From NCBI GenBank assembly GCA_002435705.1, contig DIVA01000028.1, positions 49,609 to 76,260 on the forward strand: a stretch of 26,652 nucleotides of DNA, read 5' to 3'. Both the position numbers and the translations under genes were made by a program. This DNA is from Bacteriovoracaceae bacterium UBA6144. GTDB lineage: Bacteria; Bdellovibrionota; Bacteriovoracia; Bacteriovoracales; Bacteriovoracaceae. The first letter of the stretch is position 1. Each line of letters starts with the position of its first letter. The notes below the pieces were generated by a model, which was given only the letters and a program-made list of their open reading frames with translations, did not search any database and was not told the origin of the DNA. Positions 7,142-15,247 of the stretch are shown piece after piece.

Positions 7142-7570
7142 TTAGAAGCGGACTTCTTTGAGTCCTCTCTTTGTCAGAGATTCCTGAGGAATGTCAGCTT
7201 TTGAGAACAAAATGAGAACGGAATTATTAACTTCAGCGATAAGACTTAAGCTGTCTTCAATATTCTTGACCTGTTTAGGCAGGCTGGCTTTGCCTGAAAA
7301 AAACTTTATCCGCCAATCGTTGATGAACTTATCTTTCGCTATATTAAACTTATAGCTAAAAGACTTGGCGTCAATCATATTGAGATCTTCGATGTAGAGA
7401 TTGATGTTGGAACCGTCTCCCCATTTCAGCATGGTCCCATTGACGATATTGATCACATCTCTCTCTGTGGGGTGTTCTTTATTGTCAGCGATGATCAAAC
7501 GAATGCCACTCAAAGAGGTGTAAGCCTTGAGCGAGAACATCATGATGAGGATTGCGAGTAGTCGTAACAT
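7142..7570 (-). CDS. Small periplasmic protein resembling a PstS-type phosphate-binding lobe
   Basis: A 142-residue protein with an N-terminal signal peptide (MLRLLAILIMMFSLKAYTS). The mature part, with HPTERDVINIVNGTMLKWGDGSNINLY and later W-RIKFFSGKASLPKQV, matches my memory of short substrate-binding-like proteins of the phosphate ABC transporter type, which have a motif of the form LSRxxVxxIFLGxxxxWPDGxxI and then WxRxxFSGKxxxP. No ABC permease or ATPase is adjacent, so it is probably a sensor or ligand-presenting protein rather than a transporter part. It is divergent from the porin-like gene at 7676, which is followed by a histidine kinase. It converges with the response regulator, with a 9-base gap. 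The family call is moderate; the ligand is unknown. Confidence 0.6.
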   Translation of the reverse strand: MLRLLAILIMMFSLKAYTSLSGIRLIIADNKEHPTERDVINIVNGTMLKWGDGSNINLYIEDLNMIDAKSFSYKFNIAKDKFINDWRIKFFSGKASLPKQVKNIEDSLSLIAEVNNSVLILFSKADIPQESLTKRGLKEVRF

Positions 7571-7675
7571 ATTTTAAGCCAGACTTAATTGTTTTGTTTC
7601 TTGTAATACTAATTTGCCAAGTGACAGAAGATCAATGTTTAATTTTAAGCCTCACGTATGCTTAAGGATGACCGC
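7571..7675. promoter_or_regulatory. Divergent promoter region with a 10-bp direct repeat
   Basis: This region lies between the PstS-like gene (minus) and the porin-like gene (plus). The 10-mer ATTTTAAGCC occurs twice in the same orientation, at 7571-7580 and 7642-7651, close to the two start codons. It could be a pair of regulator half-sites serving both genes, for instance for a response regulator, but two copies of an AT-rich 10-mer may be chance. No confident -35/-10 pair was assigned. Confidence 0.35.
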
Positions 7676-8761
7676 ATGGCCCAGCTCTTTTTATTTTTTG
7701 TCTTGAGTTCACTGTCGACATTTGCTTTCGGTGTGGATGTAAATTTTTTTGGTCAGGCACGACTTTCTGAATCGAGCATCAATAGCTCCAAGATTACCTA
7801 TGATGGGGTTGGCAATCAGCTCACCTTTACAGGTCTCGAGCAAGCGGGAATTCGCCTCACCGAAAACGTGGATGATCTCACCCAAGCAGTGCTCCAGGTG
7901 ATCTCATCGGACGCTAGTCATTTGCGCCTTGATCTCCTTCAAATTAACCGCAATCTTAATAAGAACATGCGTTTGCGTCTCGGTTTACAGCGGATGCCTA
8001 ACTGGCTAGTGTCGGAGCATATTCAAGTCGCAGCACTTTACCCTTGGATTGAACCCCCTAAAGAGCTCTACGATCGTATGGCGCTTCGTTCGTTTAATGG
8101 AGCGAGTTTTGATTTAACGGTAGATAATTTTTATGCCACGACTTTTCTAGGTGATGCCAGTCAGAATTTTGAGTTTGATTTTGCAGGCTATAGCGTGAAA
8201 GCACATGATGTCACGGGACTGAAGCTTGGGTTTGATAATGGGGCAGTTAATTTTTTCGTCTCGGGTATGTCCGCACGCCCGGATGTTACCCTTAAAGCAA
8301 GTAATGTCTCGGGCAAGAATGTTTCACTTTTGGCCCATTCATTTATGATCACAGATTATTTTCTTTTCAACTCTGGAGTCTCCTGGTTTTTTGGCGACAA
8401 CATGATTTATGCTGAATACGCTTCAACCCGTTCAAGTGCCCGAGAGTATGAACATTTTGAGTCGGCCTATTTAACCTATGGTCGAAAGTTTCTCGAGAAA
8501 TTCACTTGGCTTGCGACCTACTCGACGGATCTGGATGTGCGCTCCACCATCGCCCCGTCGGCGTCGGCGACCTACAGTGCTGAACTCAATTATCAGCTTA
8601 ATATGAATAATCTTTTGAAGTTTTCCCTCAAGCATGTGGACTTCAAAGAGAATAGGGCCACTGGCCCATTTGGCGCCACCACTAGTGGTTTGCTTAATAT
8701 GGCCGCCTCTCCTGGTGGTAACTTCAATATCATCTCAGCTGGCTGGGCTTTTATTTTTTAG
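7676..8761 (+). CDS. Outer-membrane beta-barrel (porin-like) protein
   Basis: A 361-residue exported protein. The signal peptide MAQLFLFFVLSSLSTFAFG is followed by a mature chain starting VDVNFFGQARL. The rest is rich in alternating polar/hydrophobic strands with aromatic girdle residues, such as FTWLATYST and KFSLKHVDF, and ends in AGWAFIF. A terminal Phe is the usual BAM-recognition feature of outer-membrane barrels. I chose the ATG at 7676 because AAGGA lies 7 bases upstream; an in-frame ATG at 7658 would add six charged residues before the signal peptide. It is followed after 6 bases by the histidine kinase, so the two are almost certainly one transcript. Whether it conducts solutes or acts as part of a sensor is not visible. 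Confidence 0.8.
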   Translation: MAQLFLFFVLSSLSTFAFGVDVNFFGQARLSESSINSSKITYDGVGNQLTFTGLEQAGIRLTENVDDLTQAVLQVISSDASHLRLDLLQINRNLNKNMRLRLGLQRMPNWLVSEHIQVAALYPWIEPPKELYDRMALRSFNGASFDLTVDNFYATTFLGDASQNFEFDFAGYSVKAHDVTGLKLGFDNGAVNFFVSGMSARPDVTLKASNVSGKNVSLLAHSFMITDYFLFNSGVSWFFGDNMIYAEYASTRSSAREYEHFESAYLTYGRKFLEKFTWLATYSTDLDVRSTIAPSASATYSAELNYQLNMNNLLKFSLKHVDFKENRATGPFGATTSGLLNMAASPGGNFNIISAGWAFIF

Positions 8762-8767
8762 GATGGT

Positions 8768-10108
8768 ATGAAGGATTCTCTCATCTCAGAAGTATTTCCG
8801 TTTAAGCTGGCAGCGCTCGCTTTTGGACTACTGATGTCGATCTTTTCTTTCATGTCCTATTTTCATTTTCGCAATTATGGGTTTATCGCTGACTTCAATG
8901 AGGTTGATGTTCCGGTGCTGCAGCTGACGAGCACGCAGATTCGCTTGATCTCAGAGCTCTCATTAATTATTGAATCAAATAGGGAGGAGACTCTCAAGGC
9001 AGAGGCGATCCGTGGTTATACTGAAAATCTTAAATTTTCCTTGGAAGAAATCGAAAACCTTATCCCAGCCGATGCGGCCAGCGCGGCTCAGATCCTTAGA
9101 ATCCGTTACTTGATTGAAGAACTCGAAACTGGCAAGCAGATGAATTTAGCCACCATCGAAGAGCTTAAGACCCTAGTGCAAAATTATATTGAAGACTATC
9201 TCCTTCGTAAAAATGCTCAAGTTGATTACGAAAAAAAAATATCATCCATTATCTCCATTCTCTCGCTTATAAGTATCGTGGTTTTTCTCTTCTCCATTCT
9301 TGTGGTCTATCGCAAGTACCAGAATAACCTAAATAATATCAGTATTCTTTCTACCAAGCTGGAACAGGAGCAGATTAAATCCATCAACACCTCTAAATTG
9401 GCTTCAATCGGGGAGATGGCCGCGGGTCTTGCTCATGAGATTAATAATCCTCTGGCGGTCATCGTGGCACGGACTGATCTTTTAATGATAAAGCTTGAGT
9501 CTAATCAGCTTGAGGTAGATCAGATTAGGGGGTCTATGGAAAAGATCTCCCAGATGGCCGGTAGGATCTCTAAGATCATTGATTCTGTCCGAAAACTATC
9601 TCGGGGAAACACTACCTCCGAGCTCACTGAAATAGACTTGAATGAAGTGATTGATGATGTGATGAGTCTCGTTCAGGAAAAAGGGAAGAATCTTGAGATC
9701 GAGTTAACCTCTCAGCTGCACTCTCCTTTGTATGTGATTTCAAACTATACTCTCATCTCACAGGTTGTGATCAATCTCATCAACAATGCTATCGATGAGC
9801 TACGTAGAGATGAGTATCAGAATTTAAAAAAGAGTATAACCATTTCATCCGAAGAGGACGAAAGCTTTGTCATCTTAAGGGTTCAAGATTCTGGAAAAGG
9901 TATACCGACCCATGTGCGTGAAAAAATGTTCACACCCTTTTTCACGACCAAAGAAGTAGGGCAGGGAACGGGGATTGGGCTGAGTTTATCCTTGGGTCTT
10001 GTGAAAGAACTAAAAGGCGAGCTTTTTTTAGACCCGCAACCTCTTCCCACTGTATTTGTTTTTAAGCTGCCTAAAGCCAATCGAGTTGCTGACACTGCCA
10101 CGAGATAA
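8768..10108 (+). CDS. Membrane-bound sensor histidine kinase
   Basis: A 446-residue kinase. Transmembrane segments at about 12-32 and 159-181 enclose a helical periplasmic sensor region of roughly 125 residues. A short coiled linker leads to the HisKA dimerisation helix with phospho-acceptor His223 in GLAHEINNPLAV, a GLAHEINNPL type typical of NtrB/DctB-like kinases. The ATPase domain has the N box VINLINNAIDEL, DSGKGIP (G1), an F box in FTPFFTTK, and GTGIGLSLS (G2). There is no attached receiver and no response regulator directly downstream; the single-domain regulator at 6698 is 1.6 kb away. It is coupled to the porin-like gene (6-base gap). Its 3' end overlaps the convergent YeeZ-like gene by 38 bases. 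Confidence 0.93.
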   Translation: MKDSLISEVFPFKLAALAFGLLMSIFSFMSYFHFRNYGFIADFNEVDVPVLQLTSTQIRLISELSLIIESNREETLKAEAIRGYTENLKFSLEEIENLIPADAASAAQILRIRYLIEELETGKQMNLATIEELKTLVQNYIEDYLLRKNAQVDYEKKISSIISILSLISIVVFLFSILVVYRKYQNNLNNISILSTKLEQEQIKSINTSKLASIGEMAAGLAHEINNPLAVIVARTDLLMIKLESNQLEVDQIRGSMEKISQMAGRISKIIDSVRKLSRGNTTSELTEIDLNEVIDDVMSLVQEKGKNLEIELTSQLHSPLYVISNYTLISQVVINLINNAIDELRRDEYQNLKKSITISSEEDESFVILRVQDSGKGIPTHVREKMFTPFFTTKEVGQGTGIGLSLSLGLVKELKGELFLDPQPLPTVFVFKLPKANRVADTATR

Positions 10109-10778
10109 GTTTTTCTGCATAACGCGAGTTCACGACTTTTTTTGATGTTTCACTCTCTAAAAAATCAGGAAGAGGAATTTGTAATTTCTCGCACCACTTC
10201 CCATAATACTCAGCGCGTGTTGGGTGATGAGAGGACACAGCGTGTAGCAGAGGGATCTCATGTGGAGTGGCGAGAATCAGAGAGATGAGGTCAGTTCTGT
10301 GGATAAGGTTTACCCGGTCTTGACCTCCCGGTATGTTCGTTCGCCCACTCAAGTGCCGGGCAGGGTGGCGCGCTCCTCCGATGAGGCCGCCAGGTCTAAT
10401 GATTAAAAGGCGTGATCCCAGTAAGCGACGGAGAGACAACTCCGTCTCATGGAGCCAGTGACCTGCCTGAGTGTCAGGCATGGGAGAACTTGTTTCATCA
10501 ACAGGCCCTTGGTGGCCCCCAAAAACAGAAGTGGAGCTAATAAAGATAATTCTCTGGGCCTTGCTCTCAGACATTTTGTTGGCAAACATTTCTGGCGCGA
10601 GGGATTGGATGGGAGGGGTGTTGAGAAAGAGAACGTCCTGAGCTATCAAGGGGAGATCATCCTTTGTCACATCAAAACTTGAGCGATGTGTTCCCCAAGA
10701 TGTGTGTCCTTCAAGTTCGAGGCGCTGAGCGAGAGCCTCACCCAGCCAGCCCAGACCAATGATCGCCCAAGTCTTCAT
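10071..10778 (-). CDS. YeeZ-like NAD(P)-dependent epimerase/dehydratase family protein
   Basis: A 235-residue extended-SDR-like protein. The N-terminus MKTWAIIGLGWLGEALAQRL holds the dinucleotide motif GLGWLG, characteristic of the YeeZ group. IIFISSTSVFGG and VDETSSPMPDT match the sugar-epimerase-like core, but the usual Tyr-x3-Lys is not clear, the Tyr position being covered by GHWLHETE. Catalytic activity is therefore uncertain and the substrate unknown. Its start overlaps the adenylate cyclase stop by 4 bases, so it is translated from the cyclase transcript. Its stop lies inside the histidine kinase gene on the other strand. Confidence 0.75.
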   Translation of the reverse strand: MKTWAIIGLGWLGEALAQRLELEGHTSWGTHRSSFDVTKDDLPLIAQDVLFLNTPPIQSLAPEMFANKMSESKAQRIIFISSTSVFGGHQGPVDETSSPMPDTQAGHWLHETELSLRRLLGSRLLIIRPGGLIGGARHPARHLSGRTNIPGGQDRVNLIHRTDLISLILATPHEIPLLHAVSSHHPTRAEYYGKWCEKLQIPLPDFLESETSKKVVNSRYAEKLISWQCQQLDWL

Positions 10779-13012
10779 TTCTCGGTCATCGTGGTCACAT
10801 CAAAGTCTTCCGGCACACTCTCTGCCGTCAACCACTTCTCACACAGCTTCATGAGGCGAGCACAGGGTTTATCGTGGGGATAGGTGCCCACAACTCCTTC
10901 CAGGAGCGATTTGGATTCATCAAATTTCTTTTCTAAAAAAAGTGCATAACTTTGATTATAAAAATCGAAGGCATCAGGGTCTTTTGCTAGATGGTGCTCA
11001 CCATGAATGACTTCATAAATCATAACGGGAGTGGTTTTACCTTTCACTTTTACTTTATCAAGAAGTCTGGTGCGATATTTTTTCTCCGGCAGTCGAGCAA
11101 AGGTGTATTCCGAGATAATGATTTCAGCACCGTAATGCTTACACAAGCTCTCTAGCCTGGCGCCTAAGTTCATGTTATCGCCAAGGGCCGTGTACGAGAA
11201 AATCTTATCACTTCCCATGTTGCCAACACTACACTCACCGGAGTTAAGACCGATACCAACTTTGAACACAGGAATGCCACGAGCGATAAAATCTTCATTG
11301 ATCGCCGGCAGCGCTTCCATCATTTTCACCGCAGCTTCCACCGCATAGTCCGGATGATTGGGAAGATCCAGAGGTGCTCCCCAAAAGGCGACGATAGCAT
11401 CACCGATGTATTTATCGAGTGTTCCTTTGGTTTCAAAAACGATGTCGGTCATTCGTCCCATGTACTTATTGAGAGCAGCTGAGAGCTCCATGGGAGTGAG
11501 TTTTTCAGAGATACTGGTGAAGTCCCGTACATCCGAGAAAAGACAGGTGATGTCTCGTTTCTCACCACCGACTTTGAGTTTTTCTGGATTATCCAACATT
11601 TCATTCACAATCGCTGGGGACACATAGCGCGCAAAAGTTCCTTTAATTTGTTTCTTCTCTTTTGAGGTCCTATAAAAATTGATGAAGGTTGACCATGAGT
11701 ATGTACTAAAAAAACACGCCAGAGCATAAAAGAGTTTAAGCTCATAACCTTGCGGGAGAAAGAGGTGACGGTCGAGCATAATCACCGAGCCACTGGTTAA
11801 GAGAAGCATCCCAATGTCGAGGAGTGCATTACCGAAGCGTTGTGTGACGACGATGATAAGAAAGCCCAAGATCATCATGATGATAGACACATTCAGAGAG
11901 GTCTCTGTGGGCTCGTAGACATAGCCCGCTAGAAGTTGATGGGTCACGTTAGTATGGGCATACATTCCAGGCATTTTGGGATCAATCGGCGTGTTTCTTA
12001 AATCGTGAGCACCTTCGGCGACGGATCCGACCATGACAATTTTATTTTCAAGAATTTTCCGAATGCTCGCATCGCTTGGATCAGCATTAAGCAGTTTATA
12101 ATAACTGATGGTGTTGTAGTTCGAGCCGCGCGAGGAGTAACGGACTTTGATTTCGCCGTAGGTATCAAGTTTTACTTCTTTTCCTTTAAAGGTTAAGACG
12201 GCCTCACCTCGACTATTGGTTGAAACTTTTGACTTCTCGCCTGAGTAGGCCTCGGCTGTCGCCAGCGCCATTGAGGCGACATAGACAGACTCACGCATAT
12301 CATCGAGATAATTAGCGGTGATTCGATAGTGACGAAAGACACCATCAAAATCTTCACTGTTCCCAATGTGACCCATGAGGGACTCTGTCTCGATGAGTTT
12401 TTTGATGGGAAAGGTGTAGCGGTTAATCCAGAAAGGGCGAGTGGACTCATTTAATTGAGCATTGCCCGATTGCGCGTAAACAAAGTCCGGCGTCTCCAGC
12501 ATGGCCGACCCCTCAGGTGGGGGATAGACATCAGGGTCATGCTCGGTCAACGAATAGGAGAGAATGACTTCACCTCCGCTCGCACGATAGTCTTGAATGG
12601 CCTGTGCGAATTCTTCATCCTGTGAGAGGTCTTGGGAATTTTCAGGAAAAAGAATATCAAGGGCTATGACTTTGACGCCAAAGGCCTGGAGTTGGCGGAT
12701 AAGTTTAGCGTGATTTTTTCGTGGAATAGGCCATGTTCCAATCGCCGAGAGAGACTGGTCATCAATTTCGACAATGGAGATATCTGGATCTTTCCAAACA
12801 GAGGCGTCTTTGATTTGAGAGTTTACGCGTAGATCGTAGAATTTATTTTCAAAATACTGAGCAACGGAGAGAACCTTTCCGAGTTTTGAATCTGTGAAAA
12901 TATCCCGACTCACCCCTGCGAGGACCATCAAGATGATTGATGTCAGCAAAATGAACACAGGACCTGAGAGATCACCCCAGCGAGCGATAAAATTTTTAAT
13001 CGTCTTAAGCAT
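10775..13012 (-). CDS. CHASE2-domain adenylate/guanylate cyclase (class III)
   Basis: A 745-residue membrane cyclase. An N-terminal helix (about 17-34) is followed by an extracytoplasmic CHASE2 sensor (about 45-365, with ISIVEIDDQSLSAIGTWPIPR), three transmembrane helices (about 375-391, 397-416, 422-442) and a class III catalytic domain (about 485-665). Metal-binding Asp494 lies in LFSDVRDFTS and the second Asp in DKYIGDAIVAFWG. YTALGDNMNLGARLES supplies the transition-state Asn and Arg. The Lys in DKYIGD with Thr in YTALG fits ATP rather than GTP as substrate, so cAMP is the likely product (inference). The C-terminal 70 residues or so look like a short TPR-type helical tail. The YeeZ-like gene overlaps its end. 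It diverges from hemF across 75 bases that contain a perfect palindrome. Confidence 0.93.
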   Translation of the reverse strand: MLKTIKNFIARWGDLSGPVFILLTSIILMVLAGVSRDIFTDSKLGKVLSVAQYFENKFYDLRVNSQIKDASVWKDPDISIVEIDDQSLSAIGTWPIPRKNHAKLIRQLQAFGVKVIALDILFPENSQDLSQDEEFAQAIQDYRASGGEVILSYSLTEHDPDVYPPPEGSAMLETPDFVYAQSGNAQLNESTRPFWINRYTFPIKKLIETESLMGHIGNSEDFDGVFRHYRITANYLDDMRESVYVASMALATAEAYSGEKSKVSTNSRGEAVLTFKGKEVKLDTYGEIKVRYSSRGSNYNTISYYKLLNADPSDASIRKILENKIVMVGSVAEGAHDLRNTPIDPKMPGMYAHTNVTHQLLAGYVYEPTETSLNVSIIMMILGFLIIVVTQRFGNALLDIGMLLLTSGSVIMLDRHLFLPQGYELKLFYALACFFSTYSWSTFINFYRTSKEKKQIKGTFARYVSPAIVNEMLDNPEKLKVGGEKRDITCLFSDVRDFTSISEKLTPMELSAALNKYMGRMTDIVFETKGTLDKYIGDAIVAFWGAPLDLPNHPDYAVEAAVKMMEALPAINEDFIARGIPVFKVGIGLNSGECSVGNMGSDKIFSYTALGDNMNLGARLESLCKHYGAEIIISEYTFARLPEKKYRTRLLDKVKVKGKTTPVMIYEVIHGEHHLAKDPDAFDFYNQSYALFLEKKFDESKSLLEGVVGTYPHDKPCARLMKLCEKWLTAESVPEDFDVTTMTEK

Positions 13013-13027
13013 AATAGGCCTTTCTTT

Positions 13028-13039
13028 CTTAACGTTAAG
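13028..13039. promoter_or_regulatory. Perfect 12-bp palindrome in the cyclase/hemF divergent promoter
   Basis: CTTAACGTTAAG reads the same on both strands. It sits 15 bases upstream of the cyclase start and 48 bases upstream of the hemF ATG. The position and symmetry suit a dimeric regulator acting on one or both genes; no family is identifiable. Chance cannot be excluded for a 12-mer of this composition. Confidence 0.35.
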
Positions 13040-13087
13040 TCTATTTTAGAGTATTTTATCGAAGATTAAACCATCGTGGGGGTTTTT

Positions 13088-13978
13088 ATGTCGCAAGAAT
13101 TAAAAGAAAGATTCCATCGCCATGTGATGAATTTGCAGGACGCTATTACGTCTGAAATGCAAAAACTTGATGCCAAACTTATTCTGACCGAAGACCTCTG
13201 GGATAGACTGGATCACTCGGGAAATGCCGGAGGCGGTGGCCGCACGCGCGCTTTTCAAGGACAGCTCTTCGAGAACGCGGGTGTTAATACCTCGTGTGTG
13301 TTTGGAAAAATCGACCCGCAGTTTGCACAGAAACTGCAGGGCTCAGGCGACGAGATGTGGGCGGCCGGAATTTCTCTCATCATTCATCCCTTTAATCCTA
13401 GAGTGCCCACGGTCCATGCAAACTTTCGCATGATTCAGCAAGGCGAAAAACTCTGGTTTGGCGGTGGCGCCGATCTCACACCTTTCTACCCCCATGAAGA
13501 TGACTTCCGTTACTTCCATGGCATCTGGAAAGAAGCGGCAGGAAAGCACTATGACTCCATGAAAAAAGAGTGTGATGAATATTTTGTGAATACTCATAGA
13601 GAAGGAGAGATGCGTGGTATCGGTGGTCTGTTTTTTGATGGATACAATACCGGGGATTTAGAAGCTGACTTTAAAATGGTGACACAGCTTTCTGAGCATT
13701 TTATCAAAAGTTATTTCCCCTTAGTCACCAAACGAATGAATGAGTCTTATGATGAGGCCGATGTGGATTTTCAATTGCACCGTCGAGGCCGTTATGTGGA
13801 ATTTAATCTCTTGCATGATAGAGGCACACTCTTTGGTCTGCGCACCAATGGTCGCACCGATTCGATTCTCATTTCTCTTCCCGCCCGCACGAAGTTTACC
13901 TATAAGTACGCGCCTCCTAAGGGAAGCGTGCATGAGAAGATGATGAGTTATTATCGACCGAAGAATTGGGTTAACTAA
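13088..13978 (+). CDS. hemF: Oxygen-dependent coproporphyrinogen III oxidase
   Basis: Catalyses the O2-dependent oxidative decarboxylation of coproporphyrinogen III to protoporphyrinogen IX in haem synthesis; a soluble dimer. The 296-residue length is typical. Family blocks are intact: GNAGGGGRTR near the N-terminus, SLIIHPFNPRVPTVHANFR with two of the conserved His residues, GGGADLTPFYPHEDD, and a further conserved His in NTHREGEMRGIGGLFFD. The C-terminal signature LHRRGRYVEFNLLHDRGTLFG is also present, followed by RTDSILISLP. I placed the start at the ATG at 13088 with GGGGG 5 bases upstream; an in-frame GTG at 13076 would add four residues. It indicates an organism that makes haem under aerobic conditions. 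Its stop overlaps that of the convergent secreted protein by three bases. Confidence 0.97.
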   Translation: MSQELKERFHRHVMNLQDAITSEMQKLDAKLILTEDLWDRLDHSGNAGGGGRTRAFQGQLFENAGVNTSCVFGKIDPQFAQKLQGSGDEMWAAGISLIIHPFNPRVPTVHANFRMIQQGEKLWFGGGADLTPFYPHEDDFRYFHGIWKEAAGKHYDSMKKECDEYFVNTHREGEMRGIGGLFFDGYNTGDLEADFKMVTQLSEHFIKSYFPLVTKRMNESYDEADVDFQLHRRGRYVEFNLLHDRGTLFGLRTNGRTDSILISLPARTKFTYKYAPPKGSVHEKMMSYYRPKNWVN

Positions 13979-14622
13979 CGACCAATGGCCTGGGGTGAGC
14001 TGGCCGGTGTACTTGAACCGGACTCTTTATCAACTTGGCTGCGTTGGGTGTCGTTGATAGAGGCTGATGGCAGTGGATTTTCAAACACCAGGCCTTCTGC
14101 TTTTGAGCAAGTCATACGTTGATGTTTTTTAAACTCCGCCGTGAGTTGTTGCGGGCGACAGATGCGCTGAGTTTTTTTAAGTTCTTCTTCGCACTTATTT
14201 TTATCCTTTTGATAGTATCCCACCACCGCACGGCAATCAAAATTTGTATCATGAAAATAGTCAAAGCCTTGAACGATCACACTTCCAAGACCAGTGAAGC
14301 GACCTGGACAGAGTTTGGTGTTTCGAAAAACTTGGGCACGCACTTGGCATTGATTCTCACTCGGGCTCCACTGATACTCGCAGGTGCCTTGTCCAGACTG
14401 ACGATTAAAGTGTTCCATACAAGAATTAAGACCTAAGCAGGCATCTGCCGTTTTTGGGATTCCCTTCACACAACGGTTGCGCCGGGCGAGGCACATCGAG
14501 ATATTCTCGCAGGAGTACTGGACCACGTTGCAATGAATGGCCGCTGTCCGGAGCGCCTCAGTGCAGGGGTCTTGGTTGTTTTGTGCTTGAGCAAAAAAGG
14601 CAAGGATTAGGCTTAAGATCAT
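13975..14622 (-). CDS. Secreted cysteine-rich protein of unknown function
   Basis: I do not recognise this 215-residue protein. It starts with a signal peptide (MILSLILAFFAQAQ), and the mature part has 14 cysteines spread over about 160 residues. Examples are ADACLGLNSC, KLCPGRFTG and RMTCSK; the last 40 residues are Ser/Pro-rich and cysteine-free. The even cysteine number suggests up to seven disulfides in a periplasmic or secreted protein. The ATG at 14622 has AAGAGGTG just upstream. It lies 65 bases downstream of nfu on the same strand and could be the last gene of the SUF transcript, though a functional link is not evident. Its stop overlaps the hemF stop from the other strand. Confidence 0.75.
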   Translation of the reverse strand: MILSLILAFFAQAQNNQDPCTEALRTAAIHCNVVQYSCENISMCLARRNRCVKGIPKTADACLGLNSCMEHFNRQSGQGTCEYQWSPSENQCQVRAQVFRNTKLCPGRFTGLGSVIVQGFDYFHDTNFDCRAVVGYYQKDKNKCEEELKKTQRICRPQQLTAEFKKHQRMTCSKAEGLVFENPLPSASINDTQRSQVDKESGSSTPASSPQAIGR

Positions 14623-14687
14623 ATTACACCTCTTAGAAAGTATAATTGAAGCAAGCTCACTTCTCAGCTACAGGCAAACTTCTCCTC

Positions 14688-15239
14688 TTAAGGAGCGATG
14701 TAAACCTCAATATTGGGGTCTACTTCATCTCTGAGGATAGAGCGGATAGCTTCCAGGGTTCCGGCCGTAGAGCTTGGGCATGTACCACAGGAGCCTTGGT
14801 ATTTAATCAAGAGTACATTGTCTTTAAAGTCTTGAATGACCATATCCCCACCATCGCCCTGTAATCCAGGTCGAATGCGGCGATCAAGAATATCCTCAAT
14901 TCGCTTTTGCTCCGGACTCATGTTCGCTCGGCGCTCTTCCTCTGGGTCAATAACTTTAAAATCCGAATTATGGGACTCCAGCATATTTTCGAGAGTCGTT
15001 TTAACGGCCGGTTCCAGATTGTCCCACTCCTCAAAGCTAAATTTGGAAATGGTGACAACATTTTGGAAGAAGTGAATTTGATCCACTCCGCGCAGATCAA
15101 AAAGTGCTTGAGCAAGAGGAATGTCTTTACAGTCTTTGAGAGACTTAAAGGTCGCCTTGTTCTCTTTGATCACGTCCCGATCGACGATGAACTTGAGGGC
15201 ATTGGGATTGGGAGTTGGTTGCACGAAGATATCAGACAT
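14688..15239 (-). CDS. Nfu/NifU-like Fe-S cluster carrier protein
   Basis: Carrier/scaffold that passes Fe-S clusters to client proteins. It has two domains: an N-terminal Nfu-N domain (FVQPTPNPNALKFIVD, about 6-20) and a C-terminal NifU-like domain with IRPGLQGDGGDMVIQDF and the cluster-binding C151-x2-C154 in GSCGTCPSS. Length is 183 residues from the ATG at 15237-15239. An alternative GTG at 15249-15251 overlaps the sufS stop (GTGA) and would add four residues; neither has a strong ribosome site, so coupling to sufS is probable. It is the last clear Fe-S gene of the operon and may replace a SufA- or SufU-type partner, neither of which is visible here. Confidence 0.92.
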   Translation of the reverse strand: MSDIFVQPTPNPNALKFIVDRDVIKENKATFKSLKDCKDIPLAQALFDLRGVDQIHFFQNVVTISKFSFEEWDNLEPAVKTTLENMLESHNSDFKVIDPEEERRANMSPEQKRIEDILDRRIRPGLQGDGGDMVIQDFKDNVLLIKYQGSCGTCPSSTAGTLEAIRSILRDEVDPNIEVYIAP

Positions 15240-15247
15240 ATTTTTTC

